Positions 35,286 through 44,144 of a DNA stretch of 64,000 nt are shown one piece after another. The DNA comes from Virgibacillus oceani (GTDB lineage Bacteria; Bacillota; Bacilli; Bacillales; Amphibacillaceae). Below the pieces are notes generated by a model. That model was not told where the DNA came from. It worked only from the letters and a program-made list of their open reading frames with translations, and ran no database searches. Within the stretch, counting starts at the first letter, position 1, and each line of letters begins with the position of its first letter. A program made the translations under genes and the position numbers. The stretch is from the NCBI RefSeq assembly GCF_014638995.1, contig NZ_BMFR01000007.1:111003-175002 (forward strand), in the 5' to 3' direction.

Positions 35286-36473
35286 ATGCTGCGAGCTAAA
35301 ACAAACGAAGGGAAACTAGTGACGCTTGCTTCGTTAACGAAAACAGAAATTGCAAAACACAGGAAAAAACAATTTTACTGCCCATCCTGCAACGAGCAAG
35401 TGATATTGAAGGCAGGGTCGAAAATGATCCCGCATTTCGCCCACCGATCTAAACCTGGCTGCCCTTCATATGAAGGCGGGGAAGGCCACTATCATGAAAA
35501 AGGCAAACTTATTTTACTTCAATGGCTAAAACAACAACAGATTGATGCAGAATTAGAAGTCCATATGCCGGTAATTAATCAACGCCCCGATTTACTGATT
35601 AACATTGGCAAAAAAATAATTGCACTGGAATTTCAAAGCGCCAGGGTTCCGGTTGAGCAAATAAACAGCCGAAATGAGGGGTATAAACGAGCAGGAATTA
35701 CCCCGATCTGGATATTGGGTGCCAATCGCTTCTCCCGCTTAACGCAACACCATCTGAAAATGAATCAATTTCTTCTCCATTTCATTCATCAGTTCTCACA
35801 AACCTTTCCACCAACACTTTATTTCTTTTGTCCCGACACGCTTCAATTTATTTTGTTTCAGGATATTCAGCTTACAAGTTTGAATCGCTCGGTCGGAAAA
35901 ATTCGTATTTACCAACTGAATCAAATGAAACTCACCGATTTATTTCAGCATAATCCGCTTGGCGACAATACATTGTATCATTTATGGATAAGGGAAAAGC
36001 GGCGTTTCCGGCTGCAGCAGCGCCACCATCTTCGTGGACGGGAACTCGCCTTTCACCAATGGCTGTATTTAAAACAAACACACATTGAATTTCTTCCTTC
36101 AATAGTCCATCTTCCAGTTGCTTCACAGTATCTAATGAAAAGTGCTGCATGGGACTGGCAATGCCGCCTGTTACTTGATATTCTGGATCTGCTGCCAATA
36201 GGAGGGCAATTTTCTTACTCCGCATGCAGGCACTTGCTAAGAAATCACCTTATTTCCCCATCAAGCTTTCCACTAATTAAATCACATGCTAATCCAATCT
36301 GGGAGTACTTACACCTGTTAACAAAACTGCGTGTGGTAAAGCAGCTTTCTTCTGAGCTTTTTATGAAGGTAACGGAGATTAAATTCCATAAAAACGTTGA
36401 AGATGCATTAGAAGCAGACGAGAAGGTAATTCATGCTTTACAGACAACTCTTCCAAACAAAATTCAGGCATGA
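35286..36473 (+). CDS. coiA: Competence protein CoiA
   Basis: 395 aa. N-terminal zinc-finger-like part (Cys32, Cys35, His50, His53: CPSC and HFAH), then a PD-(D/E)xK nuclease-like core with RPDLLI (Asp102) and LEFQ (Glu115, Gln117), and a helical C-terminal half. CoiA acts after DNA uptake during transformation, with RecA and DprA. It is unusually rich in His and Gln in the middle (RRFRLQQRHHLRGRE). ATG follows GGAGG. Flanked by mecA and pepF as in B. subtilis. Confidence 0.93.
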   Translation: MLRAKTNEGKLVTLASLTKTEIAKHRKKQFYCPSCNEQVILKAGSKMIPHFAHRSKPGCPSYEGGEGHYHEKGKLILLQWLKQQQIDAELEVHMPVINQRPDLLINIGKKIIALEFQSARVPVEQINSRNEGYKRAGITPIWILGANRFSRLTQHHLKMNQFLLHFIHQFSQTFPPTLYFFCPDTLQFILFQDIQLTSLNRSVGKIRIYQLNQMKLTDLFQHNPLGDNTLYHLWIREKRRFRLQQRHHLRGRELAFHQWLYLKQTHIEFLPSIVHLPVASQYLMKSAAWDWQCRLLLDILDLLPIGGQFSYSACRHLLRNHLISPSSFPLIKSHANPIWEYLHLLTKLRVVKQLSSELFMKVTEIKFHKNVEDALEADEKVIHALQTTLPNKIQA

Positions 36474-36577
36474 TTAAGAGGATATTCGTTATACTAGTAA
36501 AATAAGTGATGCTTTGGAGGATTTTCAGGCATTTTTGGAGAAAGATATAGTGTAGAGATTAAAAGGAGGAAATTCAA

Positions 36578-38389
36578 TTGGCTAAAGGAACGAAAGAATT
36601 ACCTAAACGAAGTGAGATACCTGAGGAACTGACGTGGAGACTGGAAGATATTTTTCCAACAGATGAAGCATGGGAAGAGGAATATCAAAGCCTTAAAGCA
36701 GATATTCCTAAAGTGGAGAACTACCAAGGGAAAATAGGGGAATCTGCTGCTAATCTTTATGAATTATTTAAATTGCAGGACGAGGTTTCGGAACGGCTTG
36801 GCAAATTATTTACATATGCGCACATGCGTAACGACCAGGATACGACCAATTCCAAGTACCAGGAAATGAATTCAAAAGCCGAGAACATTTTAACATTGGC
36901 ATCCAGTTCCATGAGCTATATTGTTCCAGAGATTCTGACGATTGATGAAGCTAAATTAAACGGTTTCCTTGAGGAAAAAGAGGAACTGAAATTATACGGG
37001 AAGACATTAGACGAAATTACCCGGCAGCGTGCACACATTTTAAGTGAACGGGAAGAAGCGCTGCTGGCCGAGGCATCAGAACCTTTGTCAAGTGCATCCA
37101 ATACATTTGGCATGCTGAATAATGCCGACCTAACCTTCCCCGCTATTAAAAATGAAAAAGGCGAGGAAGTTGACCTGACTCATGGGCGCTATGTCGGGTT
37201 TTTGGAATCAAAAGACCGCCGTGTCCGGGAAGACGCGTTTAAAGCAATGTATGATACGTATGGCAAATTTAAGAATACGTTCGCATCAACGCTGACGGGG
37301 ACGGTTAAATCAGATAATTTCAGTGCGAAGATCCGCCATTACGATTCTGCAAGACAGGCAGCACTGGACAACAATAATATTGATGAACAGGTTTACGATA
37401 ATTTAGTTGAAGCAGTAAATGATAAATTACCATTGCTGCACCGATACACGGAATTGCGTAAAAAGGTTCTTGAACTAAATGAACTGCATATGTTCGACAT
37501 GTATACACCACTTGTTCAAAATGTAGATATGGACATTCCTTACGATAAAGCGAAAGAATATGTTCTGGACGGCTTAGCACCGCTTGGCGAGGATTATTTG
37601 AACGTTTTAAAAGAAGGCTTTGAAAATCGCTGGATCGATGTTGAAGAAAATAAAGGCAAGCGCAGTGGAGCCTATTCATCTGGTGCATATGGAACAAACC
37701 CATACATTTTATTAAACTGGCAGGATAAGGTTAATGACTTGTTCACATTGGCGCATGAACTTGGCCATTCTGTTCACAGCTATTACACGCGAAAATCTCA
37801 GCCGTTCCGTTATGGGAATTATTCCATTTTCGTGGCAGAGGTAGCTTCAACGTGCAATGAGGCATTGTTAAATGATTATATGCTGGAACATTTAGACGAT
37901 GAGAAACAAAAGCTTTATTTGCTTAATCATTACCTGGAAGGCTTCCGCGGCACAGTATTTCGTCAAACCATGTTTGCCGAATTCGAGCATGATATTCATA
38001 TGCGAATACAAAACGGCGAACCATTAACCGCAGAAAAACTAACTGAAATCTATTACGATCTTAACAAAAAGTATTACGGTGAAGCAGTTGTTTCGGATGA
38101 AGAAATTGGCTTAGAATGGGCACGCATCCCACATTTCTATTACAATTATTATGTCTATCAATATGCTACAGGATTTTCAGCAGCTACTGCACTGGCTGGT
38201 AAAATTCTTTCCGGCGAAGAAGGCGCAGTTGATCGCTATCTGGATTTCCTCAAAGCCGGCAGCAGTGACTATCCGATTGAGGTATTGAAAAAAGCAGGCG
38301 TTGATATGACGTCTAAACAGCCAATTTTAGCAGCATTAGACGTATTTGAAGAGAAGCTGAACGAGCTGGAGCAGATGCTGCTGAAGTAA
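36578..38389 (+). CDS. pepF: Oligoendopeptidase F
   Basis: 603 aa, TTG start after AAAAGGAGG. M3-family zinc metallopeptidase: HELGH (393-397) in TLAHELGHSVHSYY, with the downstream glutamate ligand in FVAEVASTCNEALL, and the substrate loop YYNYYVYQYATGFSAA near the end. Cytoplasmic enzyme that cleaves peptides of about 6-17 residues; in Bacillus it also affects sporulation when overproduced. In B. subtilis spxH (yjbH) follows pepF; here a terminator follows instead. Confidence 0.96.
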   Translation: MAKGTKELPKRSEIPEELTWRLEDIFPTDEAWEEEYQSLKADIPKVENYQGKIGESAANLYELFKLQDEVSERLGKLFTYAHMRNDQDTTNSKYQEMNSKAENILTLASSSMSYIVPEILTIDEAKLNGFLEEKEELKLYGKTLDEITRQRAHILSEREEALLAEASEPLSSASNTFGMLNNADLTFPAIKNEKGEEVDLTHGRYVGFLESKDRRVREDAFKAMYDTYGKFKNTFASTLTGTVKSDNFSAKIRHYDSARQAALDNNNIDEQVYDNLVEAVNDKLPLLHRYTELRKKVLELNELHMFDMYTPLVQNVDMDIPYDKAKEYVLDGLAPLGEDYLNVLKEGFENRWIDVEENKGKRSGAYSSGAYGTNPYILLNWQDKVNDLFTLAHELGHSVHSYYTRKSQPFRYGNYSIFVAEVASTCNEALLNDYMLEHLDDEKQKLYLLNHYLEGFRGTVFRQTMFAEFEHDIHMRIQNGEPLTAEKLTEIYYDLNKKYYGEAVVSDEEIGLEWARIPHFYYNYYVYQYATGFSAATALAGKILSGEEGAVDRYLDFLKAGSSDYPIEVLKKAGVDMTSKQPILAALDVFEEKLNELEQMLLK

Positions 38390-38408
38390 TAAGGTAAGAC
38401 ATATGGAA

Positions 38409-38450
38409 TGAAAAAGCTATCAGATCTTTTATGGTTTGATAGCTTTTTCA
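38409..38450. terminator. Perfect bidirectional terminator after pepF
   Basis: TGAAAAAGCTATCA (38409-38422) pairs exactly with TGATAGCTTTTTCA (38437-38450), with U-rich arms on both strands. Confidence 0.9.
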
Positions 38451-38781
38451 TGGAGTTAGATGTGTAACTCTTTGCGCGTGCAATCACGTGGGGAGGTCGC
38501 TAAATAGTTGGCGGGGGCATAAACACGGGGGAGTACGCATAATCCGTGTAATTCAAAAAGGTAGCACATGCGTATACAGAATCATCTAAATTCAGGGAAT
38601 TTTTGTTATAATGAATATGGAAATAGTGGAAAAGCTAGTTTGAAAGGAATTTTCTCATGGATATGTTTATTAAATTGGGCGGTTGCGGGGGAACTTTACA
38701 TTCTGAGCCATTCATTCGGAGCTTCCACTAAATTTGGCGATTGCAGTATAGTTGTTTTTACTCAAAAGGGGGATTAAAAAA
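38451..38781 (+). other. Gap with a promoter for the DinB gene
   Basis: TATAAT at 38607-38612 with a TG two bases upstream is an extended -10 box, 170 bases before the DinB start. A frame from 38568 has no coding character. The GC-richer stretch 38470-38550 (with GGCGGGGGC and CACGGGGGAG) contains no clear repeat or gene. Confidence 0.45.
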
Positions 38782-39285
38782 ATGGAAAATAACAGGGCAA
38801 TAAAGATGTATGATTACCACGTTTGGGCTAATCAGCAAGTATTCCATCACCTAAGGCAGCTGCCTGAAGGAATTTATAATGGTACTATTAAAAGTGTTTT
38901 CCCATCAATAAAAGAAGTTCTTGTTCATCTGTATGCAACAGATATAACTTGGCTTAAGACAATGAACGAAAGCAGTTTTGATGATACGGTTAGAGAAGTT
39001 GAACGTGGAAAGTCAGAAGCAGCGGGGGCATCAATCGATCAGCTTGAATCTTTATATGGTGCGCTTTCAAAGGAATTTTACAGTTTTTTAGATGAGAAAC
39101 AGGATCTTGAAAGTGTCTTCATTACCGAGCACCCGAAATATGGCAGCTGTGAGTTTATTATTGCTGATTTGATTCACCATGTCGTGAATCACGGGACTTA
39201 TCACCGTGGAAATGTTACGGCGATGCTGCGTCAACAAGGTGAAAAAGGTGTACCTACTGATTACGTTTATTTTCTCTTGAAATAA
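38782..39285 (+). CDS. DinB family metal-binding protein (copy 1)
   Basis: 167 aa from the ATG at 38782 after GGGGG. Four-helix DinB fold: N-terminal YDYHVWANQQVFHHL, the first metal His in VLVHLYATD (around residue 50) and the pair H-H-V-V-N-H-G-T-Y-H-R-G (around 133-144). Members are cytoplasmic, often thiol-dependent (bacillithiol S-transferase type) enzymes; substrate unknown. A distant second DinB protein is at 41058. Confidence 0.88.
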   Translation: MENNRAIKMYDYHVWANQQVFHHLRQLPEGIYNGTIKSVFPSIKEVLVHLYATDITWLKTMNESSFDDTVREVERGKSEAAGASIDQLESLYGALSKEFYSFLDEKQDLESVFITEHPKYGSCEFIIADLIHHVVNHGTYHRGNVTAMLRQQGEKGVPTDYVYFLLK

Positions 39286-39332
39286 AGTTCAGACGAATTA
39301 GTTTAACATTCATAAGAAGGAGGAGTATGTAA

Positions 39333-39626
39333 ATGCCAGATTCAGAGAAGACTGTGAGAATTTGCGATAAAGGGCACAAGTATTATAAAAGCAGTGACTG
39401 TCCAACCTGCCCAATTTGTGAGCAAGAACGTAAACCGGAAAATGGTTTTCTTTCCTTGCTTTCTGCACCTGCACGGAGGGCGTTGGAGAACAATGGCATA
39501 ACTTCGTTGGAGGAGTTGGCAACATATAGCGAAAAAGAGATATTGCAATTTCACGGGATGGGACCATCTTCATTACCAAAGCTTAGGACTGCTTTAACGG
39601 AAGATGGGTTATCCTTTAGGAACTAA
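39333..39626 (+). CDS. Zinc-ribbon plus RNA-polymerase-alpha-CTD-like protein
   Basis: 97 aa, ATG after AAGGAGGAG. Residues 10-32 hold a compact Cys-rich ribbon (C..GHKYYKSSDCPTCPIC). Residues 40-95 form a helix-hairpin-helix domain resembling the C-terminal domain of RNA polymerase alpha (APARRALENNGITSLEELAT, then ILQFHGMGPSSLPKLRTAL). It is not part of a ribosomal operon and lacks the alpha N-terminal domain. Known as a scattered Bacillus family without assigned function; DNA or transcription-factor contact is inferred only from the fold. The preceding DinB gene is 47 bases away, so they may be co-transcribed. Confidence 0.85.
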   Translation: MPDSEKTVRICDKGHKYYKSSDCPTCPICEQERKPENGFLSLLSAPARRALENNGITSLEELATYSEKEILQFHGMGPSSLPKLRTALTEDGLSFRN

Positions 39627-39718
39627 TGGAATTATTTGATAGTACACGTTAGAATCAATAGACAGGATTGATGTAGACGAAAATATATTGTCGATGTAGA
39701 AGAGAGGGGATGGGGCGC

Positions 39719-39862
39719 ATGGCATTTTTCTTCTTAGCTATCGTATTAATTGTATATCTGTTTGATTTTAAGAAAATACAAAAACAAAATAATATCATGA
39801 TTAATCAAAATGAGCGGATTATTGCTTTGCTCGAGCAATCAGTTAACAAGCAGAATTTGTAA
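39719..39862 (+). CDS. Small membrane peptide (47 aa)
   Basis: ATG at 39719, nine bases after GAGGGG; an in-frame ATG at 39710 overlaps that site. The peptide is MAFFFLAIVLIVYLFDFKKI then QKQNNIMINQNERIIALLEQ and SVNKQNL: one membrane span (residues 2-15) and a cytoplasmic amphipathic helix. This is the plan of many short Bacillaceae proteins of unknown role. Followed at 39902 by a short hairpin with six Ts. Too short for common gene-finding limits. Confidence 0.7.
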   Translation: MAFFFLAIVLIVYLFDFKKIQKQNNIMINQNERIIALLEQSVNKQNL

Positions 39863-39901
39863 AACTGATATCTATTTTTGAAAAGATAGTTACCTTCCAT
39901 T

Positions 39902-39926
39902 AGCACCTTATTCTTAGGTGTTTTTT
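39902..39926 (+). terminator. Terminator after the small membrane peptide
   Basis: AGCACCT pairs with AGGTGTT (one G-U pair) around TATTCTT, followed by Ts. Confidence 0.6.
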
Positions 39927-39949
39927 GGTGCTTGTGCAGTTGTACATTA

Positions 39950-40123
39950 AAAGGAAGCAGTAATTCAATTATTAGAACGTATTAAAATACATATAGAAGC
40001 ATTGAGTTTTACACAAGTGTAGAACCAGATAATGTTAATACCATAAAGTGGTATGGAAATGCAGGTTTTATAAAAACTGGCGAAATAATGTGAAATGAAG
40101 TTGTATTGAAAATTCTGCTTTAG
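39950..40123 (+). pseudogene. GNAT acetyltransferase remnant
   Basis: EAVIQLLERIKIHIEALSFT in one frame (from 39955) joins YTSVEPDNVNTIKWYGNAGF then IKTGEIM in another frame (from about 40008), followed by an in-frame TGA at 40091 and NEVVLKILL. This is the C-terminal third of a spermine/spermidine-type GNAT enzyme (compare V-E-P-E-N-x-x-A-x-x-x-Y-x-x-x-G-F), with one shift and one stop. Confidence 0.75.
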
Positions 40124-40227
40124 CTTTATTCAAGGTAAAGGGCACGCTTGCAGAACTAACGATACTTTTAAAAGGGTAGTGCTTATTTAACTAATATCAA
40201 TTATAATAATCACATAGGGGTGATGAA

Positions 40228-40476
40228 GTGGATAAGCAAATTTTTGATTTACTTACCGAAATAAATAAAGAAATGAAAAGTATGAAATCAGATATTCATT
40301 CTTTAAAATCGGAAATGCATAATCGATTTGATACTGTCGAAGCCAAACTAGAAGGTATTGGTGGACAGTTTGAATTAACTAATGAATCAAGAATTAATGA
40401 AATGGATTTTATTGTTGACAAGGTAAATAAGATGGAAAAAGAACTATATATTTTAAAAAACAGGAATAGTAACTAA
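40228..40476 (+). CDS. Small coiled-coil protein, unknown
   Basis: 82 aa, GTG start after AGGGGTGAT. Nearly all helix with heptad spacing (IFDLLTEINKEMKSMKSDIH, then SLKSEMHNRFDTVEAKLEGI and MDFIVDKVNKMEKELYILKN), acidic and Lys-rich, no membrane span. Resembles short Bacillus proteins of no known function. It has its own terminator (40478), so it is probably a single-gene unit. Confidence 0.7.
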   Translation: MDKQIFDLLTEINKEMKSMKSDIHSLKSEMHNRFDTVEAKLEGIGGQFELTNESRINEMDFIVDKVNKMEKELYILKNRNSN

Positions 40477-40477
40477 G

Positions 40478-40505
40478 AGAGCGCTAAATACGCGCTCTTT
40501 TTTTT
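40478..40505 (+). terminator. Terminator after the coiled-coil gene
   Basis: AGAGCGC (40478-40484) pairs with GCGCTCT (40492-40498), then a run of Ts to 40505. Confidence 0.9.
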
Positions 40506-40539
40506 AAATAGAAGATGAAATTCAGTTAAATTGTAGTAT

Positions 40540-40700
40540 TAATTACTTATGGAGAATATGATGATACAGGTTATGTTAAAACATATTCCAAAGTTGGTCA
40601 AACAAAGCCGATTACCCACTGAAAGTGATTTCTAATGTGTCATATAACGCTAATTATGCAGTCGCCGAGGAATTATGTAATTATGTCCGAAGCGGGTAAT
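40540..40700 (+). pseudogene. Fragment of an unrecognised gene
   Basis: Two consecutive frames carry protein-like text: YGEYDDTGYVKTYSKVGQTK (from about 40548) and KVISNVSYNANYAVAEELCN then YVRSG (ending about 40700), with a stop between them. No start or family was recognised. Weak evidence only. Confidence 0.3.
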
Positions 40701-40760
40701 TTTGGAGAAATAACATGTGCTTAATTGAAGTATAGGTATGGGGAGAATTGGTGTATAAAG

Positions 40761-40958
40761 ATGAAATTTAATTTTTCACTTAATGAAGAAGATATAGATA
40801 CGTTTGCAAAAAATTTATACAAGCATAGTAAACATGACAAAAAGCAAAAACTCAGAGTAATATCAGTAGCAATCCCTATTCCTATCCTAATCTCTGTTAG
40901 AATCGACAAGATTTCTTCAGGAACACCAGCTGTTATTGAACTAATGAGTAAAGGTTAG
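40761..40958 (+). CDS. Truncated YcxB-like protein
   Basis: 65 aa from the ATG at 40761: MKFNFSLNEEDIDTFAKNLY then KHSKHDKKQKLRVISVAIPI. This resembles the N-terminus of YcxB-type membrane proteins (a short helical start, K-H-S-K, then a first hydrophobic segment), but the frame ends soon after instead of continuing for about 100 residues. The ribosome site is poor. Probably a remnant. Confidence 0.4.
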   Translation: MKFNFSLNEEDIDTFAKNLYKHSKHDKKQKLRVISVAIPIPILISVRIDKISSGTPAVIELMSKG

Positions 40959-41057
40959 TTTAAGATTGTTGTTTAACTCTTAAAAAATCAGGTCCAATGA
41001 CGCCATTATCAGAGTAAGCTTGAATAAATATATTTTTGTGAAGGAGTGAAGGACAAA

Positions 41058-41543
41058 ATGAGCTCTAGTTTAAAAGATTACTTTTGGAAGACTTGGGAGG
41101 ACAATCGTCAGCTTACAATTAAGGTTGCACATCGTTTTTCGGATGAACAGTTGATCAAAGCGACACCCGTTCCCTCAATGCGCCCTTTTGCAAGAATGTT
41201 ATTAGAAATAGCAGGTTTGGAACATTTTTTTATTCGCGGATTGAGAGAGGATATTTGGGAGTGGGTGCCTGATGAAGCAACTCATCCAGAAATCTCCGAT
41301 GCAAAAGAACTTTTTACAATATTGGACGATACAAGAAATTACACAGCTCGAGTATGGCCAGCCATCTCCGAGGAACAGCTACGCACATTTCATACTGCAC
41401 CTCCCGCATTTGCAGGTCCAGATGCACCACCAATCGATTGGCTACAATATGCCCTTGAGAATGAAATCCATCACCGTGCCCAAGGTTACACATATCTAAG
41501 ATGTTTAGGAATTGAACCGCCAATGTTTTGGGATCGTAGCTAA
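41058..41543 (+). CDS. DinB family protein (copy 2)
   Basis: 161 aa from the ATG at 41058 (AAGGA six bases before; GTG at 41046 is less likely). DinB-like four-helix bundle with likely metal His residues in AGLEHFFIRG (around residue 55) and LENEIHHRAQGYTYLR (around 138-139). Only distantly similar to the copy at 38782. Function unknown. Confidence 0.8.
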   Translation: MSSSLKDYFWKTWEDNRQLTIKVAHRFSDEQLIKATPVPSMRPFARMLLEIAGLEHFFIRGLREDIWEWVPDEATHPEISDAKELFTILDDTRNYTARVWPAISEEQLRTFHTAPPAFAGPDAPPIDWLQYALENEIHHRAQGYTYLRCLGIEPPMFWDRS

Positions 41544-41614
41544 ACGACATTGACAAAACCGTATTGCACTTTTGAATATCGTATTTGATATCTTAAAGAA
41601 AAGAGGAAAATGAA

Positions 41615-41775
41615 ATGAGAAATTTTGTTGCACATTCGGCCTTGCCAAATTAGAAGAAGCAACACCTATTTGGTTACAGATACAAGAAAAAGTTGAAAAT
41701 GGTTTGGGTAAGGAAAAATATAAAGATTTGTTAGAAACGTTAAAAACCTTACAGAATTCATTGAATTATATGTGA
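41615..41775 (+). pseudogene. MarR family regulator remnant
   Basis: The frame ending at TGA 41773-41775 reads LAKLEEATPIWLQIQEKVEN then GLGKEKYKDLLETLKTLQNS and LNYM, the dimerisation helix of a MarR protein, but is preceded by a different frame (MRNFVAHSALPN and stop) and lacks the whole winged helix. A deletion joined an unrelated ATG to this tail. Confidence 0.65.
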
Positions 41776-41967
41776 ACCAAAGGGCCTCTCCGCAATACGG
41801 TCGGGCGCATTAATGAAATAACATGGTATTTATGGGCTGCTCAGTTTTTGCTGTCAGTCTATTTTTTATTTCGTTAGGGTCTACCCTATTGGAACAAACG
41901 TAAATGAGTGGTAAAATGGGGTTTCAACATATCCCATGTGACTTGTTTCAAAATTGGGATGGAAATT

Positions 41968-42198
41968 ATGAGAAGAATCGGTTATGTAAGGGTCAGTTCT
42001 GTTGATCAGAATCCTGCAAGTTAATACAAGCAACTCGAATAAATAGGAATGGATATCATATTTGAAGAAAAGTTATCCGGAGCTAAACAACGCCGACCAG
42101 GGCTACAAATGTTAGATGAACTACGGGCAGATGATACGATTTTTGTTACAGACCTTACCCGATTACCCGGAGCACAAGAGATTTATTTGCGTTACTAG
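41968..42198 (+). pseudogene. Serine recombinase (resolvase/invertase) N-terminal remnant
   Basis: From the ATG at 41968: MRRIGYVRVSSVDQNPAS, stop, YKQLE, stop, IGMDIIFEEKLSGAKQRRPG then LQMLDELRADDTIFVTDLTR, ending at TAG 42196-42198. The catalytic-domain pattern (RVSS with the active serine, LSGAxxxRPGL, DTIFVTDLTR) is clear; two in-frame stops and loss of everything beyond residue 76 make it dead. The recombinase stop codon overlaps the AGGAGG of the next gene, marking the left edge of the acquired Bce-type module. Confidence 0.85.
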
Positions 42199-42211
42199 GA
42201 GGCAAGCTCGA

Positions 42212-42895
42212 ATGAAGATAAACATATTTGTAGTTGAAGATGATGATGCTTTGTTTGCTGCGTTGAAGAAAGGTCTAGAGGCTTGGTCGTTCCGGGTCAC
42301 GAGACCAGATGATTTTGAAGGTGTGATGCGTTCATTTCTCGAACAGCAGCCTCAGCTCGTTATCATGGATGTCATGCTCCCGAAATTTGACGGTTTTCAT
42401 TGGTCTCGCGAGATTCGCGCTGTATCCAAAGTACCCATTGTTTTCCTTTCCTCCCGCGATCACCCAATGGATATGGTCATGGCGCTGAACATGGGGGCGG
42501 ATGACTTCATCCAGAAGCCGTTTCATACAGACGTGCTTTATGCCAAAATTCAAGCCATTCTTCGGAGGACATATGCTTATGGCGAAGAGCAACCGGATAT
42601 TCTTGAATGGAACGGCGCCTTGATTGATTTGAATCGAGGTGTAATTCGAAACGCTGGGAAAGAAGTGGATTTAACAAAAAACGAATTTTTTATATTGATC
42701 ACGCTCGTGAGATCGAACGATGTCATTATCTCGCGCCATGACTTGATACGAAAGCTGTGGGAGGACGAGCAGTTCGTGAACGACAATACCCTTACGGCGA
42801 ATATAACCCGTTTGCGGCAGAAGCTTGCGACAATCGATTTGGCAGACGCTATTGTGACAAAAAAAGGGCTGGGTTATATGGCCATCACTTTATAG
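42212..42895 (+). CDS. BceR-type response regulator
   Basis: 227 aa from the ATG at 42212 after AGGAGG; the longer frame begins inside the recombinase remnant. Receiver domain with VEDDD, Asp53 (VIMDVMLPKFDG) and QKPF, then an OmpR-type winged helix ending KKGLGYMAI. Belongs to the regulators paired with BceS-type kinases and BceAB-type transporters that sense bacitracin, nisin and similar peptides. The 22-base palindrome at 44026 is its probable binding site. Codon use is visibly richer in G/C than in the genes before 42 kb. Confidence 0.9.
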   Translation: MKINIFVVEDDDALFAALKKGLEAWSFRVTRPDDFEGVMRSFLEQQPQLVIMDVMLPKFDGFHWSREIRAVSKVPIVFLSSRDHPMDMVMALNMGADDFIQKPFHTDVLYAKIQAILRRTYAYGEEQPDILEWNGALIDLNRGVIRNAGKEVDLTKNEFFILITLVRSNDVIISRHDLIRKLWEDEQFVNDNTLTANITRLRQKLATIDLADAIVTKKGLGYMAITL

Positions 42896-42933
42896 AGAGT
42901 TATGAACATGTACTGATAGGGGGAAACCGTGCC

Positions 42934-43968
42934 ATGTTTATCCGTTACGTTGATGCAAGGAAAAGCTGGATTTTACTGTTTGCCGGCTTGCTCGGCTTGG
43001 CCAATGCCCTGATCCTGCTTGATCGAGGCATCCAGTTCACATCTGCTTCTCTCCTTTATTTTAACACCTTATTTATTTTGTCCTTTCTCCTGTTTTTCAT
43101 ATGGCGCTTTAAAAGAGAGACAAGATATGCCGCTGCGTTGGCTGCTCTGCAGGAAGACATGGCCTTAGACTGGATCGAGACACTTCCTGAGCCTGGGAAC
43201 GGCCTAGATCAAGTGACCAACGACATCTTACGGGAGGCCTCCCTTCAGTTCAATAGAAAGCTTTCTGACTATAAAGAAATTCAACTGATCAAGAATGAAT
43301 TCACGGCCTCGTGGATCCATGAGGTGAAGACTCCTCTCACCGCCATGAAGCTAATCCTGGACGCCCTGCCAAGTGATCCGGAAATACGTAAAATTGAAGC
43401 GGAATGGTTGCGGGTGTATTTGTTGGTCGACCGTCAGTTGCATATGACACGTCTGCCCGCGATTGAATCAGACTATGTTCTTGAATTGGCCTCCATACAG
43501 CGACTTGCCGCGGAAGAAGTACGGGAGCTTTCGCCATGGTGTATGGAAAAAAATCTGGCGGTCAGTATCGAAGGACCGGATGTAAAGGCCATTACAGACC
43601 GAAAATGGTGCCGCTTCATCCTTCGGCAACTGTTAACGAATGCCGTGAAATATAATCCTGCGAATACGGCACTAATGATTGTGACAGATGTAACGGAGAC
43701 AGGCCAAGTCTTTTTGGATGTCATCGATGAAGGACCGGGAATACAGCCCCACGATTTGCCGCGTATCTTTGACAAAGGCTTCACGGGCGAAAACGGCAGG
43801 ATTCAAAACGCAGCGACTGGACTTGGGCTCTATCTTGCAAAAACAGTTGCAGATAAATTAGGTATTACCCTTAAAGCGCAACCCGGTCAAACGAAAGGTA
43901 CGGTGATGCGAATGATCTTTGTCAATCCCAACGCATTCGAAGCTGTCCGAAGAGGGGTGCGCGAGTAA
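42934..43968 (+). CDS. BceS-type intramembrane-sensing histidine kinase
   Basis: 344 aa from the ATG at 42934 (GGGGG nine bases before). Two adjacent membrane spans (about 14-32 and 38-58) with almost no outer loop, as usual for BceS-like kinases that read the state of their ABC transporter. HisKA helix WIHEVKTPLTAMKL (His129); HATPase with LLTNAVKY, DEGPGIQ and GLGLYLAK, all intact. Separated from the regulator by 38 bases. Flux-sensing by BceAB is inferred from the family. Confidence 0.9.
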   Translation: MFIRYVDARKSWILLFAGLLGLANALILLDRGIQFTSASLLYFNTLFILSFLLFFIWRFKRETRYAAALAALQEDMALDWIETLPEPGNGLDQVTNDILREASLQFNRKLSDYKEIQLIKNEFTASWIHEVKTPLTAMKLILDALPSDPEIRKIEAEWLRVYLLVDRQLHMTRLPAIESDYVLELASIQRLAAEEVRELSPWCMEKNLAVSIEGPDVKAITDRKWCRFILRQLLTNAVKYNPANTALMIVTDVTETGQVFLDVIDEGPGIQPHDLPRIFDKGFTGENGRIQNAATGLGLYLAKTVADKLGITLKAQPGQTKGTVMRMIFVNPNAFEAVRRGVRE

Positions 43969-43982
43969 TATCCAGCTATAAA

Positions 43983-44012
43983 GCAGTCAGGATTGTTCCT
44001 GGCTGTTTTTTG
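43983..44012 (+). terminator. Terminator after the Bce-type kinase gene
   Basis: GCAGTCAGGA pairs with TCCTGGCTG (one G-U pair), followed by six Ts. It separates the regulatory pair from the inducible transporter genes. Confidence 0.85.
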
Positions 44013-44025
44013 GTGTGGAATAGTG

Positions 44026-44047
44026 AACGTGACAATATTGTCACGTT
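44026..44047. promoter_or_regulatory. 22-bp perfect palindrome, likely BceR-type operator
   Basis: AACGTGACAAT joined directly to its complement ATTGTCACGTT. The core TGACA-N4-TGTCA matches the T-n-A-C-A-N4-T-G-T-n-A pattern of BceR-like operators. TATAAT at 44098-44103 without a good -35 box agrees with an activator-dependent promoter 60-70 bases downstream. Confidence 0.8.
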
Positions 44048-44144
44048 GTCTTGCCATATTGTCATGTGAAACGTACGACCAGCGGAAAATCCATCCGTAT
44101 AATAAAGTTATCATCAAGCAACAATTATGATTTGGAGGTACGTT

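Noticed and set aside
38568..38777. 69-codon frame before DinB
   Set aside because: No ribosome site, and it covers the likely promoter of the DinB gene.
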